Source: Desulfocurvus sp. (GTDB lineage: Bacteria > Desulfobacterota > Desulfovibrionia > Desulfovibrionales > Desulfovibrionaceae). From it: a stretch of DNA of 54,177 nt. The notes beneath the pieces were generated by a model. That model ran no database searches, had not been told where the DNA came from, and saw nothing but the letters and a program-made list of their open reading frames with translations. Shown piece by piece: positions 1 through 10,622 of this stretch (positions are counted from its first letter, which is position 1; each line of letters opens with the position of its first letter). The translations under genes were made by a program, and so were the position numbers. The stretch lies in the NCBI GenBank assembly GCA_020692325.1, contig JAIMKR010000002.1, positions 227,110 to 281,286 of the forward strand. The letters run 5' to 3'.

Positions 1-89
1 AGCCTCCAATCATGGTGGAATGTTATAGGGCGAACGCTCCGACGGAGTCCAAGGGAGCCCCCCAACTCATTCCACCGCACCCATCGATG

Positions 90-2567
<2,478 letters not shown>

Positions 2568-3731
2568 TTAGGCGTTTTCCTCGGCGTAATACGTCTCTTC
2601 CTGGATCATCATGGGCATGATGATGACGCTGTAGTTCTGGTCCTTTTCGCCGGAGACGCCGCACGGCGCCTCGGCCCCGGTAAGGGTAAGCGTCACTTCC
2701 TCGGAAGTGTAATGGTTCAATATCTCAATGAGATTGCGCGTGGGGAAGGCGATGCGCTGCAGGTCGCCCTGATAGGTGGCGGCCAGAGGCTCCTGCGCCG
2801 TTCCCACGTCCTGCCCCTGGCTGTAGAGCACCACCTCGCCCGGGCTGAACAGAAAGTACGCGCAACGGTTGGACTCGGTGTTGAAGATCAGGATGCGCTC
2901 GAGAATGTCGATGAGCTCCAGTCTGTTCACCGTGAGCCGCGACGCGCCCGGCTCCTTCAACTTGGAAAGAAAACCCTGATAGCTGGGGTACTGGTAGAAG
3001 GACAGCGGCAGGCTGAAGGTCTCGCGGTGGTCGCCCGTGCGCAGGAACATGCGCTTTTCGCCCAGGGACAGTTCAATCTCATCCGGGCCGAGCCACTTTT
3101 TGAGTTCAGAGAGGAATTTGCGCTGAATGAGCGCGCCCTCGCGCGGGAGCAGGCCGAAGATGTCGTCGTTGACGAAGGTGAACATGGCGAACTGATGGCC
3201 GTTGAGGCCGCAGACTTCGACGCGCTTACCCGCGGCGTCCTGCTCGGGCTTGAGGTACAGGCAGGCGATGGCCTCCATGCTGTCCTCATCGCTGATGCAG
3301 AACGAAATCTTGTCGATGACCTCCTGAAGGAAGTCGCCGCTCCAGAAGACCGTCTCGCCCTCGGGGAACGGGGCGAAGGGCTGAAACCATTCGGGCTCGT
3401 TGGCGGGCAGCTTGTATTTGCGGCGGCCCTGCTCGATGAGCACATTCTTGCCCTCGGCGTCGGCCTTGATGATGAGTTCACCCTTGGGAAGGTTGCGCAC
3501 CAAGTCGCAGAAGGCGCGCCCCTGCACTCCCACGCGGCCGCTCGTCTCCACCACGGCGGAATACTCACCGCAAAATTCCAGGCTGGAATCCGTGGACATG
3601 ATCTTGAGACTCACGCCCTCGGCCTCGAGCCAGATGCTGCGCAGAAACGCGGCGCCCGTTTTGGCGGGAATTATGCCGGCGGACTTCTGCAGGCCCTCGA
3701 TGATTTCGTCGCGGTTTACCTTAACAAACAT
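2568..3731 (-). CDS. dnaN: DNA polymerase III beta sliding clamp
   Basis: Processivity clamp of the replicative polymerase; it forms a ring dimer around DNA and is loaded by the gamma complex. The protein is 387 residues, slightly longer than the usual 366 or so. It begins MFVKVNRDEIIEGLQKSAGI, the expected first strand and helix of clamp domain 1, and ends in a beta-rich C-terminus (YSVIIMPMMIQEETYY) that in this family forms part of the clamp-binding pocket. The ATG is preceded by AAGGAG at a normal distance. It lies between dnaA and gyrB in the classical origin order, all on the minus strand. The spacing to dnaA (about 140 bases) leaves room for its own promoter. Confidence 0.97.
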   Translation of the reverse strand: MFVKVNRDEIIEGLQKSAGIIPAKTGAAFLRSIWLEAEGVSLKIMSTDSSLEFCGEYSAVVETSGRVGVQGRAFCDLVRNLPKGELIIKADAEGKNVLIEQGRRKYKLPANEPEWFQPFAPFPEGETVFWSGDFLQEVIDKISFCISDEDSMEAIACLYLKPEQDAAGKRVEVCGLNGHQFAMFTFVNDDIFGLLPREGALIQRKFLSELKKWLGPDEIELSLGEKRMFLRTGDHRETFSLPLSFYQYPSYQGFLSKLKEPGASRLTVNRLELIDILERILIFNTESNRCAYFLFSPGEVVLYSQGQDVGTAQEPLAATYQGDLQRIAFPTRNLIEILNHYTSEEVTLTLTGAEAPCGVSGEKDQNYSVIIMPMMIQEETYYAEENA

Positions 3732-3872
3732 ATGTATTCTCCTTGATGGCTTTTATTAGCCGCGCCGTTTTGTTCGCAACTATAACAACATGCTGAACTG
3801 ACTGAAAAAATTTGGAACATCATTTGTCGTTTCATAGGAACCACATGTTGTTTCACGCACATAAAAACAGGC
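3732..3872 (-). promoter_or_regulatory. dnaA-dnaN intergenic region with a 9-bp inverted repeat
   Basis: AT-rich spacer between dnaA and dnaN, strikingly unlike the flanking GC-rich genes. AACAACATG at 3784-3792 is matched by its exact reverse complement CATGTTGTT at 3844-3852, framing a run that includes GAAAAAATTTGG. On the minus strand TATAGT (complement of the bases at 3778-3783) is a possible -10 for dnaN. No consensus DnaA box is visible here. The repeat may be an operator or part of an origin-associated structure; the function is inferred only from position. Confidence 0.4.
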
Positions 3873-5201
3873 TCACGAAGGTTGCCGACAACGAAGCTTC
3901 AAATCTTTCAACAGCTGTTTCATATCTTTACCATCTTCTTGTAATTCTTTAATTTTTTTTACGCTATAAATGACGGTCGAGTGGTCCTTGCCACCAAAGG
4001 AACGTCCAAGCGCCGGGTACGACAGGCCGAGCATGTTCCTGCACAGGTACATTGCGACCTGCCGCGCCAGGGCGATGTTTTGCCTCCGATCCTCGCCGAG
4101 GACGTCCTTTTTATTTACCTGATAGTGCTGGCACACGGTGTCGATGACGACGTCTACGGTGATTTGCGGCTGGTCGCGTTCCTCCGTGTTGGAGAGGATC
4201 TGTTCGAAGTCGCGCGCGGAGATGTCGCGGCGTACCAATTCACGGAAGGCCAGCAGTTTGATGAGGATACCGCCAAGCGCCCTGAAATTCTGAAAACGCT
4301 GTGCCAGCGTCAGCACCTGCTCTTTGGAGAGAGGCAGTTTTTTAGCGCGCACACGTTCCTGAATGAGCGCCACGCGCACCTCCATGTCCGGCTGTTTGAG
4401 GCCAACCACGAGGCCGCCCTCCAGGCGTGAGCGCAGCGTGGGCAGCATATCGTCCCATGCGCCGATGCGATCCTGACAGGTGAAAACCATTTGCCGTCGC
4501 GCATCCAAAAATTGGTTGAAGATGACGAGCAGTTCCTGTTGCAGACGCTCGTCGCCGGCGAGCCAATGAATGTCGTCCACCATAAGGAAGCTGTGGCGGC
4601 AGATGTCCTCGCGGGCGGTGAGAATGTCGCCGGCGGAGAGGATGGTCCGCAAGCCTTCCCCCGTGGTCACGAGGATGTCCTCCGCCGGGTGGTTTTTCGC
4701 CACCTCATTGGCGATGGCCTTGAGAAGGTGGCTTTTGCCCGAGCCGGATTTGCCGCAGATGACGAAGGGGTTGAACTGAGCGCCGTCGCTTCTCGCCACT
4801 TGCCGGGCGGTCTCCAGCGGAAAATAATTTTTTGAATTGGTCAGAAAGCTTTCGAACGTATACTGCTGGCCGAAAGGAAAGGCCAGCTTGCGTGAGCGGC
4901 GGTCGTTTTCGGGAGCCTGGGGCGAACTCTCGCCGTTGCCGCCGGCGGATTTGCGCACTCCACGCCGGGTGGCCGGGGTTATGTAGCGGATGTCGCATGG
5001 CCGGCCCTGAAAACGGAACAATTCCGCTTCGAAACGGTCCTGCATGCGCCCGGCGAACCATTGAGCGAAATAGCTGTGCGGAAAAGTGACGCGCACTTCC
5101 TGTCCGTTCTCGGACAGTTCGACCTCCAGCGGATCGAACCAGCGCTTGAGTTCCTGTTCCGTGCAGCTGGCGGACAAATGTTCACGCAGGGCTTTCTTCA
5201 C
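3873..5201 (-). CDS. dnaA: Chromosomal replication initiator DnaA (divergent)
   Basis: Initiator that binds DnaA boxes at oriC and melts the origin as an ATP-bound oligomer. Domains in order: domain I (1-75, with the family-typical LKRWFDPLEVEL), a short polar linker, the AAA+ domain with Walker A GKSGSGKS (150-157) and Walker B MVDDIHWL (209-210 are the Asp pair), and the C-terminal helix-turn-helix with the signature GGKDHSTVIYSVKKI. Several normally invariant positions differ: GPVGLGKTH is GKSGSGKSH, DDIQF is DDIHW, and the sensor-2 region reads FRALGGILIKLL. I chose the GTG at 5201, with GAGG upstream. An in-frame TTG at 5228 would add nine residues but has no ribosome site and abuts the DnaA box. 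Length is about 442 residues, normal for the family. Confidence 0.95.
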   Translation of the reverse strand: MKKALREHLSASCTEQELKRWFDPLEVELSENGQEVRVTFPHSYFAQWFAGRMQDRFEAELFRFQGRPCDIRYITPATRRGVRKSAGGNGESSPQAPENDRRSRKLAFPFGQQYTFESFLTNSKNYFPLETARQVARSDGAQFNPFVICGKSGSGKSHLLKAIANEVAKNHPAEDILVTTGEGLRTILSAGDILTAREDICRHSFLMVDDIHWLAGDERLQQELLVIFNQFLDARRQMVFTCQDRIGAWDDMLPTLRSRLEGGLVVGLKQPDMEVRVALIQERVRAKKLPLSKEQVLTLAQRFQNFRALGGILIKLLAFRELVRRDISARDFEQILSNTEERDQPQITVDVVIDTVCQHYQVNKKDVLGEDRRQNIALARQVAMYLCRNMLGLSYPALGRSFGGKDHSTVIYSVKKIKELQEDGKDMKQLLKDLKLRCRQPS

Positions 5202-5231
5202 GCCAAAAACGCCTCGTGCCGACGGCAATTG

Positions 5232-5240
5232 TGTGGATAA
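5232..5240 (-). promoter_or_regulatory. DnaA box, perfect consensus
   Basis: TGTGGATAA on the plus strand is the exact complement of the consensus TTATCCACA. It lies about 30 bases upstream of the chosen dnaA start, fitting both origin recognition and autoregulation of dnaA. Confidence 0.75.
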
Positions 5241-5408
5241 ACTAGAAGATTTTTTCCGGTTCGGCCGCTGTGGGCAACACCGCGCGGCAATGCCCCTCGC
5301 TATACCCTAAATCCCACGCAAAGCCAAGCAATTTGCTCCGCGTCGATTGGTTAGCTGTTGCCAATGACGGCATTTTGGGCCATGCTGCCGCAGCTGGAAT
5401 AAGTAAGG

Positions 5409-5417
5409 TTTTCCACA
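5409..5417 (+). promoter_or_regulatory. DnaA box, one mismatch
   Basis: TTTTCCACA differs from TTATCCACA at one position. It is about 170 bases from the perfect box and in opposite orientation. Confidence 0.5.
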
Positions 5418-5533
5418 GAAAGTCCCTGTTTTTCCATATGGGTTTGAAACGCATCGGGGAGACTGGCCGGAGGGCTTCCGGGGGCGCTCCCCAGCCGGGA
5501 AGCGGACAAAGCAATCGCGGAATCATGGTCATG

Positions 5534-5719
5534 AGCGGGAAAAAAGGCAAACATGCGGCGTTCACCCTGGTTGTGGCGCCCAATGATGTGAGAGCGCGTA
5601 GGCGCATGGCTCCGGCCGGCCGCGTGATGGACGACGCTCGCCGCAGGGCTCCCCGCCGTCGGCCGGATTATCTCGCGGAAATGGACGACGCCGCCGGACG
5701 GGCGGCTGCGGAGGAATGA
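5534..5719 (+). CDS. Possible small basic protein overlapping the DUF39 gene start
   Basis: Open frame of 61 codons plus stop (MSGKKGKHAAFTLVVAPNDV...) very rich in Arg, Asp and Ala. Its TGA overlaps the ATG of the next gene in an ATGA junction, an arrangement typical of translational coupling, and the GGAGGA ribosome site of the next gene lies inside it. An alternative start is the ATG at 5525. No strong ribosome site of its own is visible and I recognise no domain. In GC-rich DNA a frame this short can be open by chance, so it may be noise within the origin region. Confidence 0.25.
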   Translation, partial: SGKKGKHAAFTLVVAPNDVRARRRMAPAGRVMDDARRRAPRRRPDYLAEMDDAAGRAAAEE

Positions 5720-6891
5720 CGGCAGTGGCAGTCAAAAACGTCAAAAGCATCGCGGAGATCAACGAGCGCATCAAAAAGGGCAAGGCCGTGGTCCTCACCG
5801 CCGAGGAAATGGTGGAGACCGTGAAGCGCCTGGGAAAGACCAAGGCGGCCAAGGAGGTCGACGTGGTCACCACGGGCACCTTCTCGCCCATGTGCAGCTC
5901 CGGCATGCTGTTCAATTTCGGGCAGGAGCCGCCGCTCATCCGCGCCAATCAGGTGTGGTTGAACAATGTTTACTGCTGCGGTGGCTTGGCGGCCGTGGAC
6001 GCCTATCTGGGCGCCACCGAGACCGCTGCCGACGATCCGCTCAACAAGGTGCATCCCGGCCGTTTCATCTACGGCGGCGGCCACATCATCGAGGATCTGC
6101 TGCGCGGCAAGCCCGTGCGTCTGCGCGCCAAGAGCTACGTCACCGATTGCTACCCGCGTCGCGACCTGGAAAAGGACGTGACGCTAGCCAGCCTCGCCTA
6201 CGCCCAGTTGCTCAACCCCCGCAACTGCTACCAGAACTACAACTGCGCCGTGAACATGAGCGGGCGCACCATCTACACATACATGGGACCCCTGCGGCCG
6301 GAGTGCCGCAACGCCAATTACGCCACGTCGGGCCAGCTTTCGCCGCTGCTCAACGATCCCTATCTGCGCACCATCGGCCTGGGCACCAAAATATTCCTGG
6401 GCGGCGGCATCGGCTACGTCATCGGCGCGGGGACGCAGCATAATCCCAAACCCGCCCGCAACGAGCGTGGCATTCCCCTTAGCGGATCCGGCACGCTCAT
6501 GCTCAAGGGCGACCTCAAACAGATGGACGCGCGCTACGTCCGCGGTCTGTCCATCGTGGGCTACGGCTGTTCCCTCAACCTCGGCGTGGGCATCCCCATT
6601 CCCATCCTCGACGAGGACATGGCTTGGTTCACCGGCGTGTCCGACGCGGATATTCAGCAGCCCATCAAGGATTATGGCTATGATTATCCCAATGGCGTGG
6701 CGCGCGTCATGGGTTACGCCACCTTCGAGGAACTCAAGAGCGGCAGCATCATGGTCAACGAACGCGCGGTGCAGACCGTGCCGGTGACCAGCTACACCAT
6801 GTCGCTTGAAATAGCGCAAACGCTCAAAAAATGGATAGAGACAGGGGCGTTCCTTTTGACGGAGCCGCAGGAAAAGATTCTGTCCATGTGA
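5716..6891 (+). CDS. DUF39 / HcyBio family homocysteine biosynthesis protein
   Basis: Cytoplasmic enzyme of the DUF39 family. In methanogens and Desulfovibrio this family is genetically linked to making homocysteine from aspartate semialdehyde with sulfide or a persulfide, bypassing O-acyl-homoserine. The 391-residue protein has the family's cysteine-containing N-terminal block (VVTTGTFSPMCSSGMLFNFG), a second cysteine pair (NNVYCCGG) and a glycine-rich block (KIFLGGGIGYVIGAGTQHN). It is a stand-alone version: no CBS pair and no ferredoxin/NIL domain follows. The electron-donor partner normally needed is not in this window. ATG is preceded by GGAGGA. A strong terminator directly follows, so it is transcribed alone or with the small frame before it. 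Confidence 0.88.
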   Translation: MTAVAVKNVKSIAEINERIKKGKAVVLTAEEMVETVKRLGKTKAAKEVDVVTTGTFSPMCSSGMLFNFGQEPPLIRANQVWLNNVYCCGGLAAVDAYLGATETAADDPLNKVHPGRFIYGGGHIIEDLLRGKPVRLRAKSYVTDCYPRRDLEKDVTLASLAYAQLLNPRNCYQNYNCAVNMSGRTIYTYMGPLRPECRNANYATSGQLSPLLNDPYLRTIGLGTKIFLGGGIGYVIGAGTQHNPKPARNERGIPLSGSGTLMLKGDLKQMDARYVRGLSIVGYGCSLNLGVGIPIPILDEDMAWFTGVSDADIQQPIKDYGYDYPNGVARVMGYATFEELKSGSIMVNERAVQTVPVTSYTMSLEIAQTLKKWIETGAFLLTEPQEKILSM

Positions 6892-6894
6892 GAC

Positions 6895-6924
6895 AAAAGG
6901 GAGGCTGCGAGCCTCCCTTTTTTT
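6895..6924 (+). terminator. Rho-independent terminator
   Basis: GGGAGGCT pairs perfectly with AGCCTCCC around a GCG loop, followed by a run of seven T; the A-run before it extends the pairing. It lies four bases after the DUF39 stop and insulates that gene from the amidohydrolase downstream. Confidence 0.95.
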
Positions 6925-6996
6925 GAGCGCGTCCGCTCGGCGGAGGCCTCCGATCATGCGGAGCGCCGGGACCGGACGCGGAGAACAGGGGGGAAG

Positions 6997-8166
6997 ATGA
7001 CGGAACTGCTGCGCGCGGCGCGGTTGGCGACCATGACGCCCGGCGCCGGCATTCTCAAGGATGCGGCGGTGGCCGTGGAGGGTGACGACATTCTCGCCGT
7101 TGGTTCCTTCTCCGGGTTGCGGCGCGAGTATTCCGGCCCCGTGCGCGATCTGGGCGACGTGTTGCTCGCCCCGGGCACATTCAACAGCCACACGCATCTG
7201 GAGATGAGCCACCTGCGTGGCAAAACGCACGGCGGCGAGGGGTTCACGCCCTGGATACGCAGCATGCTGGCGCAACCGCTTTACGATTTCGACGCCGCGT
7301 GCGTGCGTGCCGAGCTGTTCTCCAGCGAGCGGCGCGGGGTGGCCTTCGTGGCCGACATCAGCACGCGCAACGCCGTGGACATCGGGACGATTCTGGCGGG
7401 TTCCGGTCTGGGGTTCGTGTCCTTCAACGAGATCATTGGCCGCGACGTTCCGGCGAACGACGCCGACCTGCTGCCGCGCGTGCGCGAAGTCGAGGAAAGC
7501 GGCCATGGCGTCATGTCCGTGGCCGGACACGCGCTGCACAGCACCTCGGGTGAGCGGTTGCGGGCCTCCAAGCGGGCGGCGAAGGCTGCCGGCGGGCTGC
7601 CATGGTCCCTGCACCTGGCCGAGAACGTGGACGAGGAGGACATGCTTGTTCACGGCGGGGGCGCGTTTTTCGAGCTGCTCAAAAGCCGGGGCGTGATCGA
7701 AAGCTACGACGCGCCGGGCGAACGGCCCGTGCCGCTCGCCGCCAGCCTGGGCCTGCTCGACGCGGACACGCTCGCCGTGCACTGCGTCATGACGACGCGC
7801 GAGGACGCTGCCATCCTGGCCAGAAGCGGCGCGACCGTTTGTCTGTGTCCGCGCAGCAACGCGCACATCGGCGAGGGCGTTCCGCCGGTGCGGACGCTGC
7901 TGGAAGCCGGCGCGCCGGTATGTCTGGGCACGGATGGACTGTGCTCCAACGCCGATCTCGATCCCTATGGCGAGGTGGCCTGGGTACTGGAGCACGAGCC
8001 CTCGGTGTCGCTCGTCGACGCGCTCGCCATGGTCACCGCCACGCCGGCGCGTTTCTTCGGTCGCGCCGTGCCGTATGCGGCCCGGCTGGGTGTCATCGCC
8101 CCGGGCCGGCTGGCGCGCTTCTCCGTGGCGCCGCCCGCCGTTTTGGACATTCTTTCGCAGAGGTAA
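6997..8166 (+). CDS. Amidohydrolase family deaminase, possibly aminofutalosine deaminase
   Basis: Metal-dependent hydrolase of the amidohydrolase superfamily (389 residues). Metal and catalytic motifs are in the expected order: HTH in [11 protein letters not shown], His in SLHLAEN, His in AVHCVMTT, and Asp in [10 protein letters not shown]. This arrangement is that of the cytosine/S-adenosylhomocysteine/aminofutalosine deaminase branch. Since a UbiA-type prenyltransferase of the kind used for menaquinone lies 13 kb away, aminofutalosine deaminase is a reasonable reading, but SAH or methylthioadenosine deaminase would look similar. ATG follows AGGGGGGAAG. pyrB starts 58 bases downstream on the same strand, so the gene may be the first of a pyrBC transcript. 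Confidence 0.75.
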   Translation: MTELLRAARLATMTPGAGILKDAAVAVEGDDILAVGSFSGLRREYSGPVRDLGDVLLAPGTFNSHTHLEMSHLRGKTHGGEGFTPWIRSMLAQPLYDFDAACVRAELFSSERRGVAFVADISTRNAVDIGTILAGSGLGFVSFNEIIGRDVPANDADLLPRVREVEESGHGVMSVAGHALHSTSGERLRASKRAAKAAGGLPWSLHLAENVDEEDMLVHGGGAFFELLKSRGVIESYDAPGERPVPLAASLGLLDADTLAVHCVMTTREDAAILARSGATVCLCPRSNAHIGEGVPPVRTLLEAGAPVCLGTDGLCSNADLDPYGEVAWVLEHEPSVSLVDALAMVTATPARFFGRAVPYAARLGVIAPGRLARFSVAPPAVLDILSQR

Positions 8167-8173
8167 CCACCCG

Positions 8174-8208
8174 CCCCCACGGGGGATACGCCCGGCATTG
8201 AGGCCGGG
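8174..8208 (+). promoter_or_regulatory. Two hairpins in the pyrB leader
   Basis: CCCCC-AC-GGGGG at 8174-8185 and CCCGGC-ATTGAG-GCCGGG at 8191-8208 are both perfect. The right arm of the second runs into the purine-rich ribosome site GGGGAGGAAGG of pyrB, so folding could mask it. No T-run follows, so it is not a classical attenuator. A regulatory role is inferred. Confidence 0.3.
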
Positions 8209-8224
8209 GAGGAAGGCAGCCGAT

Positions 8225-9181
8225 ATGCAATGGAGACACAAGGATCTACTCGACGTCTCCCAGCTGAACGCGGATGAGGTGCGCCACATTCTGACCACCG
8301 CCGCGTACTTCAGGGAGATCAACAGCCGGCCGGTCAAGAAGGTGCCCACGCTCAAGGGGCGCAGCGTGGTGCTCTTCTTCGCCGAGCCCAGCACCCGCAC
8401 CAAGACCAGCTTCGACATGGCCGGCAAACGCCTCTCGGCCGACACCTTCGCCCTGGGCAAGAGCGGGTCGAGCATCGTCAAGGGCGAGAGCCTCAAGGAC
8501 ACGGCGTTGACCTTGCAGGCCATGAATCCCGACGGCATCGTCATCCGGCATTCGTCCAGCGGCGCGGCGCAGTTTCTGGCCGAACGGCTGGAGTGCAGCG
8601 TCATCAACGCCGGTGATGGCCGCCACGCCCATCCCACCCAGGCCCTGCTGGACGCGTTGACCTTTTCCCGCCGGTGGAAGGGCGATTTCGTCGGCAAGAC
8701 CGTGCTGATTCTGGGCGACATCGCCCACAGCCGCGTGGCGCGTTCCAACGTCATTCTGTTGAACATGCTCGGCGCGCGGGTGCGCCTGTGCGGGCCGCGC
8801 ACGCTGCTGCCGCCACGGCTCGATACCTGGCCCGTGGAGGTTTTTTCCGATCTTTTGACGGCCTGCCGTGGTGTGGACGCCGTCATGTGCCTGCGCTTGC
8901 AATTGGAACGCATGCACGCCGGGCTCATCCCGGACATGCGCGAGTATTCCCGGACCTTCGGTCTTGGCGCTCGGCATTTGCGGCTGGCCGCGCCCGGCTG
9001 CTGCGTGCTGCACCCCGGTCCCATCAACCGGGGCGTGGAGATAGATTCCGACGTGGCCGACAGCGCCGAGAGCCTGATACTGGAGCAGGTGGAGAACGGC
9101 GTGGCCGTGCGCATGGCGCTGCTTTTTCTGTATCTTACCCGCAAGTCGCCGGAGATGAACCAGTCCGGCATACCCGAATAG
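8225..9181 (+). CDS. pyrB: Aspartate carbamoyltransferase catalytic subunit
   Basis: Joins carbamoyl phosphate to aspartate, the committed step of pyrimidine synthesis. The 318-residue protein has the carbamoyl-phosphate loop [13 protein letters not shown], the second family motif [12 protein letters not shown], and the C-terminal [12 protein letters not shown] that contacts substrate. The length is typical of the catalytic chain alone; no PyrI regulatory chain is seen, and the downstream neighbour is the dihydroorotase, as in PyrB-PyrC complexes of other bacteria. The start is the ATG preceded by GGGGAGGAAGG. The upstream frame is open for 97 codons but lies inside the amidohydrolase. pyrC follows after only 10 bases, so the two form an operon. 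Confidence 0.97.
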   Translation: MQWRHKDLLDVSQLNADEVRHILTTAAYFREINSRPVKKVPTLKGRSVVLFFAEPSTRTKTSFDMAGKRLSADTFALGKSGSSIVKGESLKDTALTLQAMNPDGIVIRHSSSGAAQFLAERLECSVINAGDGRHAHPTQALLDALTFSRRWKGDFVGKTVLILGDIAHSRVARSNVILLNMLGARVRLCGPRTLLPPRLDTWPVEVFSDLLTACRGVDAVMCLRLQLERMHAGLIPDMREYSRTFGLGARHLRLAAPGCCVLHPGPINRGVEIDSDVADSAESLILEQVENGVAVRMALLFLYLTRKSPEMNQSGIPE

Positions 9182-9191
9182 GAGGCCGACC

Positions 9192-10562
9192 ATGACGGAA
9201 GCAATCGAGAAGGGAAAGAAGCTCGACCTCGCCGTTCGCGGGGTGTTGTGGTTCGGCGCGGTCAAGGCCGGAGGCAAGACCGGCGGCAAGGCGAAAAAGG
9301 GCGGCCGGCTCGTGGACGTGCTCGTGGCGCGTGGGCGCATTGTCTCCCTCGCCCCGGCCGGAAGCGTGGATATGCGCGCCGCGCGCGAGGTGGAGGCTCA
9401 CGGCATGGTGCTGCTGCCCAGCCTCACGGACGTGCATACGCATTTGCGCGAGCCCGGGCAGGAGTACAAGGAGGACATAGCCAGCGGTCTTGGCGCGGCG
9501 GCCTATGGCGGATTCTCCAACATCATGTGCATGGCCAACACCAAACCCGTGAACGACACGTCGAGCGTCACCGAGTTCATGCTCGACCAGGCCCGCGCCA
9601 GTTGGCCCCACGGGCCCAGGCTCTATCCCATCGGCGCGTTGACCAAGGGACTCAAGGGGGAGGATCTGGCCCCCATGGCCGAACTGGCCGAGGCCGGCTG
9701 CCGGGCCTTCTCCAACGATGGCAAACCCGTGCCGAGCACCGAGCTTTTTCGCCGCGCCATGGAGTACGCCCAGGATCTTGGCCGCGTCGTCATCGATCAC
9801 TGCGAGGATCCGTACCTCGCGCCGGCGGCGGGGATGAACGAGGGCGAGGTGTCCAGCCGCCTCGGGATGCCCGCGCAGCCGGATGTGGCCGAGGCCGTGC
9901 AGGTCGCGCGCGACGTGCTGCTCGCCGAGTATCTGCATTCGCCGGTTCATCTGGCGCACATTTCCTGCGAAAGAAGCGTGGCGCTCATCCGCTTCGCCAA
10001 GGCGCGCGGGGTGGACGTGACCGCCGAGACCTGCCCGCACTATCTCGTCATGACCGAGGCCGAGGCCGCCGGCTACAGCTCGCTGGCCAAGGTCAGCCCC
10101 CCTCTGCGCACCGGCGCGGACGTGGAGGCGTTGCTTGCGGCGCTGGAGGACGGCACCATCGACATGTTGGCCACGGACCACGCGCCCCACGCCGCCCACG
10201 AGAAGGAAGTGGAGTTCGATCAGGCCCCCTGCGGCATTTCCGGTCTGGACACGGCGCTTTCCACCACCTGGGGGCTTGTGCGCGCGGGCCGGTTGTCCTT
10301 CGAGGCGTTCCTCCGCGCCTGGACCACCGCCCCGTGCCGGCGTTTCGGCCTGCCGGTCAACGCCTTCAACCCCGGCGATCCGGCGGATTTCGTGCTTTTC
10401 GATCAGAATATTGAATGGATGGTGGACGCCGCGAGCATGAAGAGCAAGAGCAAGAACACACCGCTTTACGGCCGCTTGCTGCGGGGACGGGTGGCGGCCC
10501 ATTTCCTTGCGGGTAAAAGCGTGGTAGAAAATATTCCGGCGGGCAAGCGTCCCGGCCTGTAA
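9192..10562 (+). CDS. pyrC: Dihydroorotase
   Basis: Zinc enzyme that cyclises carbamoyl aspartate to dihydroorotate. Motifs: DVHTHLREPGQEYKED (metal-binding HxH and substrate Arg), the metal histidines in VIDHCEDP and VHLAHIS, and the catalytic ATDHAPH near the C-terminus. At 456 residues it is somewhat long for class I dihydroorotases; part of the excess is a Gly/Lys-rich insert around residues 24-36 (VKAGGKTGGKAKK) in the N-terminal beta domain. Immediately downstream of pyrB with a GGAGG site. The rest of the pyrimidine pathway is not in the window. Confidence 0.95.
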   Translation: MTEAIEKGKKLDLAVRGVLWFGAVKAGGKTGGKAKKGGRLVDVLVARGRIVSLAPAGSVDMRAAREVEAHGMVLLPSLTDVHTHLREPGQEYKEDIASGLGAAAYGGFSNIMCMANTKPVNDTSSVTEFMLDQARASWPHGPRLYPIGALTKGLKGEDLAPMAELAEAGCRAFSNDGKPVPSTELFRRAMEYAQDLGRVVIDHCEDPYLAPAAGMNEGEVSSRLGMPAQPDVAEAVQVARDVLLAEYLHSPVHLAHISCERSVALIRFAKARGVDVTAETCPHYLVMTEAEAAGYSSLAKVSPPLRTGADVEALLAALEDGTIDMLATDHAPHAAHEKEVEFDQAPCGISGLDTALSTTWGLVRAGRLSFEAFLRAWTTAPCRRFGLPVNAFNPGDPADFVLFDQNIEWMVDAASMKSKSKNTPLYGRLLRGRVAAHFLAGKSVVENIPAGKRPGL

Positions 10563-10622
10563 TTCCGAGAGAGAACAGGGTCCCCTCCCCCCACACGCGC
10601 GGGGCCCGCAAGCGGAGGAAGA

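Larger units (their letters stand above)
5229..5533. other. Putative oriC / dnaA promoter region
   Basis: Gene-poor stretch just upstream of dnaA, in the position where many bacterial origins lie. It has one perfect DnaA box (5232-5240), a one-mismatch box (5409-5417), a weaker two-mismatch match TGTGGGCAA at 5269-5277, and local AT-rich patches (for example AAACTAGAAGATTTTTT at 5240-5256 and the stretch near 5425-5445). The same region must carry the dnaA promoter. The box count is low for an origin, so the functional origin may extend elsewhere or use weaker sites. Sequence towards 5470-5515 is GC-rich and can fold into a hairpin (GCTTCC with GGGAAGC). Confidence 0.5.

Noticed and set aside
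5480-5514. Third copy of the intergenic repeat in the origin region (GGGGGCGCTCCCC within a GCTTCC/GGGAAGC stem)
   Set aside because: It lacks the second AAAGGG...CCCTTT hairpin and AATCCCT, so the similarity is limited to a generic GC-rich stem.
8191-8224. Resemblance of GGCCGGGGAGGAAGGCAGCC to the conserved part of SRP RNA (GGAAGGAAGCAGC)
   Set aside because: Only a fragment matches, the stem structure of 4.5S RNA is absent, and the purine-rich part is the pyrB ribosome site.
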